Part shown: piece by piece, positions 1-8,729 of the stretch
Position numbering within the stretch: position 1 is the stretch's first letter
Layout of the letters: each line of letters begins with the position of its first letter
Assembly (NCBI RefSeq): GCF_001592305.1
Contig: NZ_BCWR01000016.1
Coordinates: 146,180-210,179 of the forward strand
DNA: 64,000 bases
Origin: Hydrogenophaga taeniospiralis CCUG 15921
GTDB taxonomy: Bacteria > Pseudomonadota > Gammaproteobacteria > Burkholderiales > Burkholderiaceae_C
Direction of reading: 5' to 3'
Notes under the pieces: model-generated
Databases searched by the model: none
What the model saw: only the letters and a program-made list of their open reading frames with translations
What the model was told of the DNA's origin: nothing
Made by a program: the position numbers and the translations under genes

Positions 1-2294
1 GGTGTGGTGCTGGTCGTGAACGTGTAGGTGGACACGGTCTCCCCGATGGAGGGGATGCTTTGGCACTCGGTCTGTTGGGCGGCCGTCAACGTCCCGTCAC
101 AGTAGCCGGGTGTCCGACCGGCGGGGACGTTCAGGAAGTACATGGGGCTGGACGTTTCATCCCGGGCCACCAGGTAAACACCATCCTGGGTGGAGCCCGA
201 CACGATGTAGCCCATGTTCTGTTGCATGCCACCCGCCTGATAGGTGGGGGTGACCGTTACCTCGACCTGACCCGTTGCGTTTTCCTTGACGACGTACTTC
301 GAGATGGCGTCCATGTCATGGTCGGCGCCTTGCTCCACGTCCTCGAAGTTGATCTGGAACTCGGCGTAATAGCGGCCACTGTTCACGCTGCTGTCAACGT
401 CTTTGGTCCCCGAGTTGGCGATCTTCTCCACATAGAAGTCGACAATCTGGTTGCTGGGCTGGAACTGCCCTTTGGTGTTCAAAACGCCGAAGCCACTCAC
501 CGTCTTGGCAAACGGAACGATGGTGATGGTCCGCCCTGAGGATGTCTTGACCTCGATCTTGGGCAGCGGCGAGCTCAATGCCACCACGTAAGTGTCAACG
601 GACTGGGTTTTCTCCAAGTCGCCGCGCAAATCGGTGGTCTTGGCGTAGCGGGCCATCGAGGCGCTGTAGTAGCTGCCCTGCTTGGTCGGCTCCTCGGGCG
701 CCAGGCCCCGGATCTGCCCCAGTGATTTGACGGTCTTGGGGGTCGGCGCGGTGTCATAGTCAGCAGCTGACTGGCCGATGAAGAACTTCTTGTCGGCGAT
801 GTTGGACTCTGCCGTGGTGATGGCGTTAGCGATGGTCTCGACATTCAGTCCGGTCAGGTCACCCGTGAGCGAACCAAACGTGCTGTAGGCGCCAGGGAGC
901 TGGTCCGAGTCGAATGAGGGGTTGATGTCCGAGATCGCGAGAAAGTTGGCTCTTGCACAGAAAGAGGCACTGGCGGCGCTGTCGGACGCGTAGGGGTCGT
1001 CCCAGGATGCAGAACTCAGGCCCACTTCCTCATCAATCGTGGTGCCATCTGCGTAGGCAGAGGTGGCGGCTTTTTTCCCCGCAAAATAGCGGGTGGCCTC
1101 ATACAACATTTCGCCGACCGGGTTGCCCCAGTCGGGGAACTCGCCTTCCTTCATAGAACGATCCGCGACCCAACCCCCGCGATAGGCGTTGTCGCTTCGC
1201 GTGTTGTTGTAATCCCGGATGCGCAGCTTGTTGAAGGTATTGACGATGGGGGCATCTGCATTGAACTGCCCGGTCTCGCTGTTGACTTCATCGGCAAACG
1301 ACGACACGACCTTGCGCAGCCGCCCGCCGCTCATGGATTTGTCATAGCTGCCTGACATCAGGCCGAAGTACATGCTCTCGTTATCGCCATAGTCGTGCAG
1401 CAGGCCCACCGGTTTGTAGATGGGGCTTCCACCATTGGTGTATTGCCTGCAACCATTATGGAAGTTGGCGGTGCAGACCTGAACCCGAACACGGTAGTTG
1501 ACTTCGTCGTCCGTGTCTTTCGGAAAGCCGCCGGTGGAGAGCGTGCTGCCGAGCACCGGGCGCTCCTTGGAAGCCCATTCCCAGATCCGGTGGCCTTTGC
1601 CGACACCCGTTCGCACGCGCAGCAGTGGATGGCGCTTGTTGTCACTGCAGTTACTCAACGTCGAACAGTCAATGCCATCGGTGCTGGTCAAACTCCCGAA
1701 AAAGTGCCGGGTGTCTTTGCCCTTGGGTTCGCTGAATGGGGTGTATTCGCTGATCTTGTAACCGTCGGTCGTTTCGCTGTGGTACTCCTTGCCCCAGCTG
1801 TGGGAGTCTTGCGGAATGTAGGCACGGCGCAGCACGGTGTCGCTGGTGGTGTCGACCTCGCGGTGGCCACCATAGAGCACCTTGCGCAACGCGTCGACGC
1901 GGCTGGTGGTCATGTAATTGAGCCAGCGGCCAGACCATTCGGCCGAACCTGTGCAGCGCCCCAGATTGTCCGTGGTACCGGCTGGCTCAAAACGGCGGTT
2001 GTCCGAGCTGTAGTTGTAGCAATAGCTGGAGTCGAACAAGCCGTAGTAGTTGATCGAAGGATTGAAGCGGACGTCCAGCGTGCCATCGCCATTGACATCG
2101 CTGGCGTCGTTGTAGGCTTCGTAGAACAACTTGTGGTCTTTGCTCATGACCAGCATGGTCATGGGCGTGGCGTTGGTGGTGGACCCCAGGGGGGTGCTGG
2201 GCCAAGTTACGGCATTGGCACTGAGATAAACACCGGCCGCCAGGGCGGTCAGCGCCACTTTGGCGGTACGGTTGACGAGGGTTGACAGCTTCAT
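1..2294 (-). CDS. pilY1: Type IV pilus tip/assembly protein PilY1, partial (C-terminus beyond window)
   Basis: The minus-strand frame is open for 764 codons from an ATG at 2294 to the left edge, so the C-terminal part, where the calcium-binding beta-propeller normally lies, is missing. The start follows a strong GGAAGG ribosome site. A signal peptide is visible (KLSTLVNRTAKVALTALAAG, then VYLSANA). The mature part begins with the usual PilY1 N-terminal pattern: a calcium-like DVNGDGTLDVRF loop, INYYGLFDSSYCYNY, and WLNYMTTSRVDALRKVLYGG. PilY1 is a large secreted protein that works with the minor pilins in pilus assembly, adhesion and surface sensing. It is the last visible gene of the minor-pilin operon, about 30 bp after pilX. 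The identification is firm; only the missing C-terminus limits it. Confidence 0.93.
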   Translation of the reverse strand, partial: MKLSTLVNRTAKVALTALAAGVYLSANAVTWPSTPLGSTTNATPMTMLVMSKDHKLFYEAYNDASDVNGDGTLDVRFNPSINYYGLFDSSYCYNYSSDNRRFEPAGTTDNLGRCTGSAEWSGRWLNYMTTSRVDALRKVLYGGHREVDTTSDTVLRRAYIPQDSHSWGKEYHSETTDGYKISEYTPFSEPKGKDTRHFFGSLTSTDGIDCSTLSNCSDNKRHPLLRVRTGVGKGHRIWEWASKERPVLGSTLSTGGFPKDTDDEVNYRVRVQVCTANFHNGCRQYTNGGSPIYKPVGLLHDYGDNESMYFGLMSGSYDKSMSGGRLRKVVSSFADEVNSETGQFNADAPIVNTFNKLRIRDYNNTRSDNAYRGGWVADRSMKEGEFPDWGNPVGEMLYEATRYFAGKKAATSAYADGTTIDEEVGLSSASWDDPYASDSAASASFCARANFLAISDINPSFDSDQLPGAYSTFGSLTGDLTGLNVETIANAITTAESNIADKKFFIGQSAADYDTAPTPKTVKSLGQIRGLAPEEPTKQGSYYSASMARYAKTTDLRGDLEKTQSVDTYVVALSSPLPKIEVKTSSGRTITIVPFAKTVSGFGVLNTKGQFQPSNQIVDFYVEKIANSGTKDVDSSVNSGRYYAEFQINFEDVEQGADHDMDAISKYVVKENATGQVEVTVTPTYQAGGMQQNMGYIVSGSTQDGVYLVARDETSSPMYFLNVPAGRTPGYCDGTLTAAQQTECQSIPSIGETVSTYTFTTSTT

Positions 2295-2324
2295 GATGAC
2301 CTTCCTTCTTTTCTACTCTTTGTG

Positions 2325-2906
2325 TCATTCCGTGGCGTAGACGGACTGCAGCATCACAGCCGCGCGCCCAGTGCCTGACTGGCTGCGCGCCGTGATGCGG
2401 TAGCGGGCACAGGTGGCATTCACCGTTGGCGTGCTGGGGTCGCAGGGGAAGGCGTTGCCAAGGAATTCCACGAAGTACTGCGGCGAAGAACCCGCCTGCG
2501 CGTTCAGCGTGACCGCGGTGGCGTTGGTCCAGGTGGCGTCCGTCATGGTCCAGCGGCCCTCACAGTAAGGACCTGGCGCGGAGCACAGTCCGCCAGAACA
2601 GGCCGTGCTGGCATTGCATTGAGATGCGTCGGTGGGTACGGTCAGCGCCAACGCTTGGGTGTGCTTGGGCGTTGCCTCGGCCTGATCCTTGGCGATCTTC
2701 TCACCGGCTCTCAACCCCGCTTCGGCGGACTGGAAAGCCAGGCTGCGGTCGTAGTAGTTGGAGGACATCTTGGCTTCCAGCACCACGTTGCGTAGACTGG
2801 CCACGCCGATCAGGGTGATGAGAACCAGCAGGATGAGCGAGATGATGAGCACGGCGCCGCGCTCCCGCTTCGGGACGGACATGTTGGAGGAGGGCAAGGG
2901 CTTCAT
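2325..2906 (-). CDS. pilX: Type IV pilus minor pilin PilX
   Basis: A 193-residue protein with a short basic leader, the motif KRERGAVLIISLILLVLITLIG, and the PilX_N pattern ending in SAEAGLRAGE. Cysteines in the C-terminal half fit a disulfide-containing pilin head. PilX is a minor pilin of the priming complex at the pilus base or tip, made in the inner membrane and cleaved by PilD. The ATG at 2906 overlaps the pilW stop in an ATGA arrangement, which suggests translational coupling. An in-frame ATG at 2882 is an alternative start. Neither has a clear Shine-Dalgarno sequence. Confidence 0.88.
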   Translation of the reverse strand: MKPLPSSNMSVPKRERGAVLIISLILLVLITLIGVASLRNVVLEAKMSSNYYDRSLAFQSAEAGLRAGEKIAKDQAEATPKHTQALALTVPTDASQCNASTACSGGLCSAPGPYCEGRWTMTDATWTNATAVTLNAQAGSSPQYFVEFLGNAFPCDPSTPTVNATCARYRITARSQSGTGRAAVMLQSVYATE

Positions 2907-3961
2907 GGCAGTCGGTTGCGAAGAGTGACCACGTGCGTCATCTGGCGCTGCAGAGCTGCGCCATCTGTGCCCACCTTCTGCAGGCTCTGGAGGGTCAGCG
3001 TGACGCGGACGGCACTGACCCGGGGCCAACTGGTGACGGAGGCAGCGGACACGTAGTCCGTCGGCAATGCACCTGTAGCGTCTGTCTCCAGATAGGTCAG
3101 CTGCATGTCGGTGACGCCTTCGGCAATCTCTTCGACCAGAGGCGTTGCGCTGACGGTTCCACTGTTGTTCACCAATCGGGCCCTGTACAGCGACCTCCCG
3201 CCGCGGTCGTTGGCGCCGATGTACCAGATCTCGCTGGTCAGCTTGACCATGTAGCCGCCACTGAAATCGTACAGATTGCCGTTGACGCTGGAGCAATCGG
3301 TGGGGTAGCCCAAACCTTTGCTGCAGTTCCCAGGCGAAACCCCCGCAACCCCTGTGTTGTGAACCACGGTGCTATTGGATGTACTCGCATTGGTCACTTG
3401 CAGCAGTGCGGCTTGTTTGTAGTTGCAGACCAGCACGATGTCGCCATCCACCAGGCCATGGCTGTTGGTACCTACGTCAAACTGGGCAGAGTTGGGAACG
3501 TGGCCATTGATCCGCACGCCGGTGTTCAGGTTGCCAAACACCAGGAAAACGGCATCGGTGCCGTCGATCCGTTGACCCGCACTGGTGCCAATGGTGATGC
3601 CGTTGGCTGCCGTACTGTTGTCATAACCCCGGATGCCGTCGGTCCAGTTGGCCCACCAGAAGGCACTGCCGCCAGAATCAGGATTTATCACATCTGCTGT
3701 GGGTATACCTCGGCCGCACGGGCTTCCGCCCGCTTCGCGCATCTGCCGCGCCATCAGTTCCACGGCGGTCCGTCCGCTTTCCTGCATGCGGGACAACTGC
3801 TCGGTGGTGCGATAGGTCTGCTGGTTGGTGACGAACACACCGATGACACCTCCTACCAAGAACAAGCCCAGTGCAAGCGCCACCATGAGCTCGACAATGC
3901 CGAAGCCGCGAATCTGTCTGCGCGAGGGGAAGTTCTTGGGAATTCTGGGACGCTGGGGCAT
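2903..3961 (-). CDS. pilW: Type IV pilus minor pilin PilW
   Basis: A 352-residue prepilin-like protein. The leader ends in RRQIRGFGIVELMVALALGLFLVGG, a type III prepilin cleavage and methylation site followed by the hydrophobic alpha1 helix. TYRTTEQLSRMQESGRTAVELMARQMREAGG is the signature of the PilW family. The ATG at 3961 is preceded by GAG at a workable distance. A GTG at 3973 that overlaps the pilV stop would add four residues but lacks a ribosome site. It acts with FimT/FimU, PilV, PilX and PilY1 to prime pilus assembly, and it overlaps pilX by 4 bp. Confidence 0.9.
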   Translation of the reverse strand: MPQRPRIPKNFPSRRQIRGFGIVELMVALALGLFLVGGVIGVFVTNQQTYRTTEQLSRMQESGRTAVELMARQMREAGGSPCGRGIPTADVINPDSGGSAFWWANWTDGIRGYDNSTAANGITIGTSAGQRIDGTDAVFLVFGNLNTGVRINGHVPNSAQFDVGTNSHGLVDGDIVLVCNYKQAALLQVTNASTSNSTVVHNTGVAGVSPGNCSKGLGYPTDCSSVNGNLYDFSGGYMVKLTSEIWYIGANDRGGRSLYRARLVNNSGTVSATPLVEEIAEGVTDMQLTYLETDATGALPTDYVSAASVTSWPRVSAVRVTLTLQSLQKVGTDGAALQRQMTHVVTLRNRLP

Positions 3962-3969
3962 GGTTGTTC

Positions 3970-4443
3970 TCACAGCACACTGATCGTTTCGACCATCTGA
4001 TTGGAATCGCCGCCGATACCTCGCGTGTCATCCCAGTAGATGCGAATGGTGCAGCTGTTGGCACTGCAGGTAATTTCACCGCAGGTGGAATCGCGATTTC
4101 CGAGGGTCTGCTTCAGCGCATTCATCCACAAGGCCTGGTCACTGGCGATCAGCGTGCTGCCAGTACTGACACTGCAGGTTCTGGACAGGTTGTATTTCCC
4201 GGTGGTGGCGGCACTCGCGTTGGCACGCATCGCGTCCAGCATCAGGTAACTCAGCGTCACGGCCTGGCTGCGTTCGAAAGCGCTCTGGTTGTTTTTGAGC
4301 GTGCTGCTCTGCAGGCCCGCAATGCCCAGCAACCCAATGGCCAGCACCAACACGGCCACGAGCACTTCGATGAGGCCGACGCCTCGCTGGGAGCTTCGGC
4401 TGGCAGGGGCCGGTCGGATGGTGTGTCTGCATTTATTCGACAT
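3970..4443 (-). CDS. pilV: Type IV pilus minor pilin PilV
   Basis: A 157-residue protein with a basic leader and cleavage site RGVGLIEVLVAVLVLAIGLLG, typical of PilV. SYLMLDAMRANASAATTG follows, and the C-terminal head has four closely spaced cysteines. The ATG at 4443 has AGGA at good spacing and overlaps the end of fimT by 11 bp. It is a minor pilin embedded in the inner membrane before assembly and is part of the minor-pilin operon. Confidence 0.9.
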   Translation of the reverse strand: MSNKCRHTIRPAPASRSSQRGVGLIEVLVAVLVLAIGLLGIAGLQSSTLKNNQSAFERSQAVTLSYLMLDAMRANASAATTGKYNLSRTCSVSTGSTLIASDQALWMNALKQTLGNRDSTCGEITCSANSCTIRIYWDDTRGIGGDSNQMVETISVL

Positions 4444-4918
4444 GGATCGATCCTGTGCGAATCCGGATGTTGCGGGTCTGTGCGCCAGCGGTGATGGTGA
4501 TTTGGCCGGCGGTGATCAAGGCGGTGCCAACGGTGGTGCTCGAGCAGGTACAGCTGTAAGGCAGGCCGTCGGCCCTGAAGTCTGCGCAATAGCCGGTCAC
4601 CGTGGTGCTGCCCTGCAGGGTGCCTTCGCGGATGGCTGTGGCTGATGCAGGGGTGCGAACGATCCAGCCACTGGTCGAGCTGCAGAAGCGGTGGGTTGCG
4701 TTCTTGCTGATGGCTTCACTGCGAGCGGTTTGAAGCCCGCCCAGCAATTCGTTGGATTGCGCGGCAACCCGATTTTTTTCCATCATGCCCTGGAAGCTTG
4801 GCACGGCGATACCCAGCAGGATCGCCGCCACGGCGAGCGTCACCACCAGCTCGATGAGCGTAAAGCCACCCGAGCGGTGTCGGGCCGACCTGTTGCGTTG
4901 GTATGTGGACTTGTCCAA
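4433..4918 (-). CDS. fimT: GspH/FimT-family minor pseudopilin, first gene of the pilin operon
   Basis: The protein has the prepilin motif RSGGFTLIELVVTLAVAAILLGIAVPSF and a GspH/FimT-type head with paired cysteines. I chose a TTG start at 4918 (161 residues, 16-residue leader) because GGAG lies exactly 5 nt upstream. A second in-frame TTG at 4960 would give 175 residues and a 31-residue leader, with a weaker site. There is no ATG before the cleavage motif, so a non-ATG start is required either way. FimT and FimU cannot be separated by eye. About 150 bp separate it from nrdR upstream, so the operon promoter probably lies there. Confidence 0.82.
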   Translation of the reverse strand: MDKSTYQRNRSARHRSGGFTLIELVVTLAVAAILLGIAVPSFQGMMEKNRVAAQSNELLGGLQTARSEAISKNATHRFCSSTSGWIVRTPASATAIREGTLQGSTTVTGYCADFRADGLPYSCTCSSTTVGTALITAGQITITAGAQTRNIRIRTGSIHVE

Positions 4919-5065
4919 TCGATCTCCGAACAAAGAGCAACTTGTAACGAGGCTGGGCAACCCCTGGCCTGCAAAGTTGTCATAGCGTAGCAGTCGGGTT
5001 TAGCCCGGATGTACGAAGAACGATGGACGGAGCGTCTGTCTGGCTGTACGGAAGATGCGGTTGCC

Positions 5066-5524
5066 TCAGCCACCGCCGCGCGAGGTCTCCCTCACCGCAT
5101 CCATGAACTCATTCACATCGTCGAAGCTGCGGTACACGCTCGCGAAGCGTATGTAGGCAACTTTGTCGAGCTTCTTGAGTTCGCGCATCACCATTTCACC
5201 CAGGCGGGTGGCGGGAACTTCGCGGACGCCGAGGTTGAGGAGCTTTTCTTCGATGCGCTCGATGGCCGTGTCGACCTGCTCGGTGCTGACTGGGCGTTTG
5301 CGCAGCGCCAGCGCGAAGGAGGCCCTGAGCTTGGCGGGCACGTAGTCCACGCGCCGACCGTCTTTTTTCACCACGGCCGGAAAGCTCACTTCCGGCCGTT
5401 CGTAGGTGGTGAAGCGTTTTTCGCAGTGACCGCACTGGCGGCGGCGGCGAATGAAGTCCGCGTCTTCGGAGATCCGGGTCTCGACGACCTGGGTTTCCAG
5501 ATGACCGCAGAAAGGGCATTTCAT
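5066..5524 (-). CDS. nrdR: Transcriptional repressor NrdR
   Basis: A 152-residue, full-length NrdR. The N-terminal zinc ribbon has the ligands C3, C6, C31 and C34, and an ATP-cone domain covers about residues 49-139. NrdR senses dNTP/ATP levels and represses ribonucleotide reductase genes by binding NrdR boxes. It lies 19 bp downstream of glyA on the same strand and is probably co-transcribed with it, an order common in proteobacteria. No ribonucleotide reductase gene is in the window. Confidence 0.96.
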   Translation of the reverse strand: MKCPFCGHLETQVVETRISEDADFIRRRRQCGHCEKRFTTYERPEVSFPAVVKKDGRRVDYVPAKLRASFALALRKRPVSTEQVDTAIERIEEKLLNLGVREVPATRLGEMVMRELKKLDKVAYIRFASVYRSFDDVNEFMDAVRETSRGGG

Positions 5525-5543
5525 GGCACCGCGCCGCCTGGGA

Positions 5544-6788
5544 TCACTTATAGACCGGGAACCGGGCCGTCAGCGCGTTGACCTTGGCGCGCACGGCTTC
5601 GATGTTGGCCGGGTCGCGCGGGTTGTCCAGCACGTCGGCGATCAGATTGGCGGTCAGGCGGGCCTCGTCGTCCTTGAAGCCGCGCGTGGTCATGGCCGGG
5701 GTACCGATGCGCACGCCACTCGTGACCATCGGTTTTTCCGGGTCGTTGGGGATGGCGTTCTTGTTGATGGTCATGTGGGCGCTGCCCAGCACGGCCTCGG
5801 CTTCCTTGCCGGTGATGCCTTTGGCGCGCAGGTCAACGAGCATCACATGGCTTTCGGTGCGGCCGCTCACGATGCGCAGACCACGTTGGGTCAGGGTCTC
5901 GGCGACGATCTGGGCATTCTTCACCACTTGCTGCTGGTAGGCCTTGAACTCGGGCGCCAGCGCTTCCTTGAAGGCCACGGCCTTGGCCGCGATCACGTGC
6001 ATCAGCGGGCCGCCCTGCAGGCCGGGGAAGATGGCGCTGTTGATCGCCTTCTCGTGTTCGGCCTTCATCAGGATGATGCCCCCGCGCGGGCCGCGCAGGC
6101 TCTTGTGGGTGGTGGAGGTCACCACGTCGGCATACGGCACCGGGTTGGGGTACACCCCAGCAGCGATCAGGCCGGCATAGTGCGCCATGTCGACCATGAA
6201 GATGGCACCGACGTCTTTCGCCACTTTGGCGAATCGTTCGAAATCGATGCGCAGGCTGTAGGCCGAGGCGCCGGCAATGATGAGCTTCGGGCGGGTCTCA
6301 TGGGCCTTGCGCTCCATGGCGTCGTAATCGATCGCTTCCTGCTCGTTCAGGCCGTAGGAAACGACGTTGAACCACTTGCCGCTCATATTGAGCGCCATGC
6401 CGTGGGTGAGGTGGCCGCCTTCGGCCAGACTCATGCCCATGATGGTGTCGCCGGGTTTCAGGAAGGCGAGAAAGACGGCTTCGTTGGCGGATGCGCCGCA
6501 GTGGGCTTGCACGTTGGCGGCCTCGGCGCCAAAGATCTGCTTCACCCGGTCAATCGCCAGTTGCTCGGCGATGTCGACGTACTCGCAGCCGCCGTAGTAG
6601 CGGCGGCCTGGATAGCCTTCGGCGTATTTGTTGGTGAGCTGGGTGCCCTGGGCGGCCATGACCGCAGGCGAAGCGTAGTTTTCGCTGGCGATCAGCTCGA
6701 TGTGGTGTTCCTGGCGCGCGTTTTCGGCCTGGATGGCGGCAAACAGTTCGGGATCGGTTTGCTCGATGAGGATGTTGCGGTCGTACAT
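5544..6788 (-). CDS. glyA: Serine hydroxymethyltransferase
   Basis: A 414-residue cytosolic PLP enzyme that interconverts serine and glycine with tetrahydrofolate, supplying one-carbon units. The start [20 protein letters not shown] matches the usual GlyA N-terminus; the frame is open further upstream but without family-like sequence. The PLP lysine is K229 in [16 protein letters not shown]. The conserved tetrahydrofolate-binding motif [16 protein letters not shown] is intact. It is followed closely by nrdR. Confidence 0.97.
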   Translation of the reverse strand: MYDRNILIEQTDPELFAAIQAENARQEHHIELIASENYASPAVMAAQGTQLTNKYAEGYPGRRYYGGCEYVDIAEQLAIDRVKQIFGAEAANVQAHCGASANEAVFLAFLKPGDTIMGMSLAEGGHLTHGMALNMSGKWFNVVSYGLNEQEAIDYDAMERKAHETRPKLIIAGASAYSLRIDFERFAKVAKDVGAIFMVDMAHYAGLIAAGVYPNPVPYADVVTSTTHKSLRGPRGGIILMKAEHEKAINSAIFPGLQGGPLMHVIAAKAVAFKEALAPEFKAYQQQVVKNAQIVAETLTQRGLRIVSGRTESHVMLVDLRAKGITGKEAEAVLGSAHMTINKNAIPNDPEKPMVTSGVRIGTPAMTTRGFKDDEARLTANLIADVLDNPRDPANIEAVRAKVNALTARFPVYK

Positions 6789-7087
6789 GGTGGCAGTCTT
6801 GGGTAACGTGGATCCCGACGCGATGTGGATCACATCGGCAGGGGCTGCCCAGGCGAACGGCTGAACACCCGGACAGGCCGGGCGGCACGCTTCCCAGTGG
6901 TTGTCCCGGCCTCTGATCACTATCAGCGCCGGGGGGCCACGTCAGCGCAGACAGTCGGAAGGGGTGTCCTTCGGGTGGTGCGCCTATCGCCAGTTGCGTA
7001 CCTTGCTAGTTTAGCCGAGGCCCGCGCGCGCAAGGGCTGTCCACAGGATAGACCGGGCCCTGGTGGGTGTTGCACACCACAGATCGA
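6789..7087. other. Intergenic region between the lytic transglycosylase gene and glyA
   Basis: This 299-bp gap lies between two minus-strand genes and should hold the glyA promoter and leader. I see no convincing -35/-10 pair, no terminator with a T-run and no riboswitch that I recognise. A short inverted pair, GTGATCCAC/GTGGATC-like, occurs near 6800-6835 but is weak. Confidence 0.4.
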
Positions 7088-8002
7088 TCACGAGTTGGCC
7101 AGAGGTGTCTCGGGCGGGATGGCGGGGGCAGCAGGCGCTTCCGCCTCGAAACCGGCTGCGGAATCTGGCTCGGGCGTGGGCTCAACGGTCGCCGGTGCGA
7201 TCACCTGGGTACGTTGGATGGACGGGAAGTAGCGGGGCATGGGTTTGCCCATGGCCACGCTCTGGATACGTTGGTGTTCTGCCATCACCTTGTTGATGTA
7301 GTCACTGCCATCGGATGACACCGCGCCCACATAGAGCCGCAGACCGCCTTCGATCGAGCCTGCCTGCTTGATGCAGTCCTGCAGCACCTTGGCGCCCACG
7401 CGAAGGTTCGACACCGGGTCGAAGGCCGCCAGTTGTCCGCCAAAGTCCTCGTATTTGTCGGTGTGGACCCGGGTCAATACCTGCATCAGGCCTTGTGCAC
7501 CGACGGGACTCTGCGCAAACGGGTTGAAGCGCGACTCGATGGCCATGACCGCCAGGATCAGCGTGGGGTCCACCCGGGCCTTCTGTCCGACGTCATAGGC
7601 TTCCGCCACCAGAACACTCAGGGGTTCGGGGGCCACGCGGTACTTGCGGCTCAGCCAGAAAGCCACGTTGGCCTGCTGTTTGGGCAGGTCGGTCGGCAGG
7701 GCGGCCGTGACGCGCTCGATGGCGCTGGGCTCTGGGTTGAACACGGCCACATCCAGGACTTCGGTCGTCGCTTGCTGGCGCTCCAGCAGCCAGCCGAGCA
7801 GTTGTTGTTCGGCGCTGGTGCGCAGGTCACTGCGTGCGGCCAGCGTGATCAGTCCGACGGCCAGCAGGGTGCCCAGCAGTGCCAGGCCGTTGTGGGTGAT
7901 GTCGAAAAAGCCGCGGGACACATCTCCCAATGCGGTCGTGAGGGCCGTTTTGGCGCCAGCGGCGCCTTTGCCTTTGTCTGCTTGATTTTTGTGCGCTGTC
8001 AT
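7088..8002 (-). CDS. Membrane-anchored lytic transglycosylase (SLT domain)
   Basis: A 304-residue protein with one membrane segment at about residues 38-56 (GLALLGTLLAVGLITLAA). A linker follows, then a Slt70/MltC-like transglycosylase domain. The catalytic glutamate is E156 in LAVMAIESRFNPFAQS, followed by the GAQGLMQV motif. The C-terminal tail is rich in proline, glutamate and alanine. Such enzymes cleave peptidoglycan glycan strands in the periplasm. The final catalytic-domain motifs are less canonical than in MltE or Slt70. The gene has its own promoter at 8151-8179. Confidence 0.85.
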   Translation of the reverse strand: MTAHKNQADKGKGAAGAKTALTTALGDVSRGFFDITHNGLALLGTLLAVGLITLAARSDLRTSAEQQLLGWLLERQQATTEVLDVAVFNPEPSAIERVTAALPTDLPKQQANVAFWLSRKYRVAPEPLSVLVAEAYDVGQKARVDPTLILAVMAIESRFNPFAQSPVGAQGLMQVLTRVHTDKYEDFGGQLAAFDPVSNLRVGAKVLQDCIKQAGSIEGGLRLYVGAVSSDGSDYINKVMAEHQRIQSVAMGKPMPRYFPSIQRTQVIAPATVEPTPEPDSAAGFEAEAPAAPAIPPETPLANS

Positions 8003-8150
8003 CTTGTCGCTCCGTTCTGTGTCGTCCTGACGGGTGGGTCCGGTCGACTGGATTGGGTCGCCATCGATGGCGAGACTTCGTGGGCCTGGCGATCGACTTA
8101 GCCGGGTTCGGCAGCGGGTCGGGTTTACCCGTGATGGGCAAAGCCGGTGG

Positions 8151-8179
8151 ATGCTAGGGGGTTATACATATCAAGTCAA
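8151..8179 (-). promoter_or_regulatory. Sigma-70 promoter of the lytic transglycosylase gene
   Basis: On the minus strand the -35 box TTGACT (8174-8179) and the -10 box TAGCAT (8151-8156) are separated by exactly 17 bp. The 40 bp upstream of the -35 (8180-8220) are almost pure A/T, like an UP element, in an otherwise GC-rich genome. The predicted leader to the ATG at 8002 is about 140 nt and contains a small GGGTAAACCC hairpin. Confidence 0.7.
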
Positions 8180-8333
8180 TGTTTATGATTAAGTTTGTTA
8201 TAACTTTAATGTATTAAAAGAATGTGTGGAGCACAGCGAGCAGACATTCCTAGCGCCGCCGCCCGATGGAATCTGGGTTTCCGTCCGATGCCTTGCTTTT
8301 GACCACTCGTCGGCCAGTTGCTACCTTTCGTTC

Positions 8334-8629
8334 TTGACAGGTGTTCGAGGTGCAGACGAATGGGCTGTGGTTCCGTGATTGAAAATCCACATGGTTTGAC
8401 TGGGGTGAAACCCTTGAAGCCGCCACCGAACGGGGGTAACCTGTGCCTGCCTGTCATTGCGACTGGCATTGGCCGACAACACGGTCTGACCGTCTGCCGG
8501 CTCCAAAGGGAGCAATCTGTTGCTTCCAGGCTGGGGAGACATCAAACTCTCTCCGCCAAACCCGACGGCAAGTGCATTACGCCCGCTGTCAGCCCCGGTG
8601 GGCTTAGCCCACCGGGGTTTCTCGTTTCT
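8334..8629 (+). ncRNA. Candidate structured small RNA or leader RNA
   Basis: No protein-coding frame explains this stretch of the 727-bp gap at 8003-8729. A consensus -35 TTGACA lies at 8334-8339, with a weak -10 (ACGAAT) 16 bp downstream. About 230 bases later a perfect terminator ends the unit (see 8593-8629). Several internal hairpins are visible: GGTTT/GAAACC near 8393-8412, and GGAGCAA/TTGCTTCC near 8510-8527. I compared it by eye with 6S, 4.5S, RNase P, tmRNA and common riboswitches and found no match. It could also be an attenuated leader of the downstream DUF349 gene. Function unknown. Confidence 0.35.
8593..8629 (+). terminator. Rho-independent terminator upstream of the DUF349 gene
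   Basis: A perfect 11-bp stem, CCCCGGTGGGC (8593-8603) with GCCCACCGGGG (8607-8617), closes on a TTA loop. It is followed by a T-rich tail (TTTCTCGTTTCT) on the plus strand only. It ends a plus-strand transcript although no coding gene lies upstream on that strand. Confidence 0.75.
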
Positions 8630-8729
8630 GGGGTGTCCCTTCCTGTGCGTGCGCGAACAGCGGCGACAATACGCGCTTGCTCGACGCCGGCACGGTGTCG
8701 AACCCTTCCTTTTCTGAGTCTCCTGTTTG

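Noticed and set aside
1395..2285. A 296-codon plus-strand open frame
   Set aside because: It lies antisense to pilY1, whose minus-strand frame has a signal peptide, a strong ribosome site and family motifs. The plus-strand protein is low-complexity shadow sequence.
8334..8629. 6S RNA, 4.5S RNA, RNase P RNA, tmRNA, or a cobalamin, FMN, glycine, TPP or SAH riboswitch
   Set aside because: None of the conserved core sequences that I know of these RNAs could be found. A short GGGGTGAAACCC segment recalls the FMN switch but the rest does not fit.
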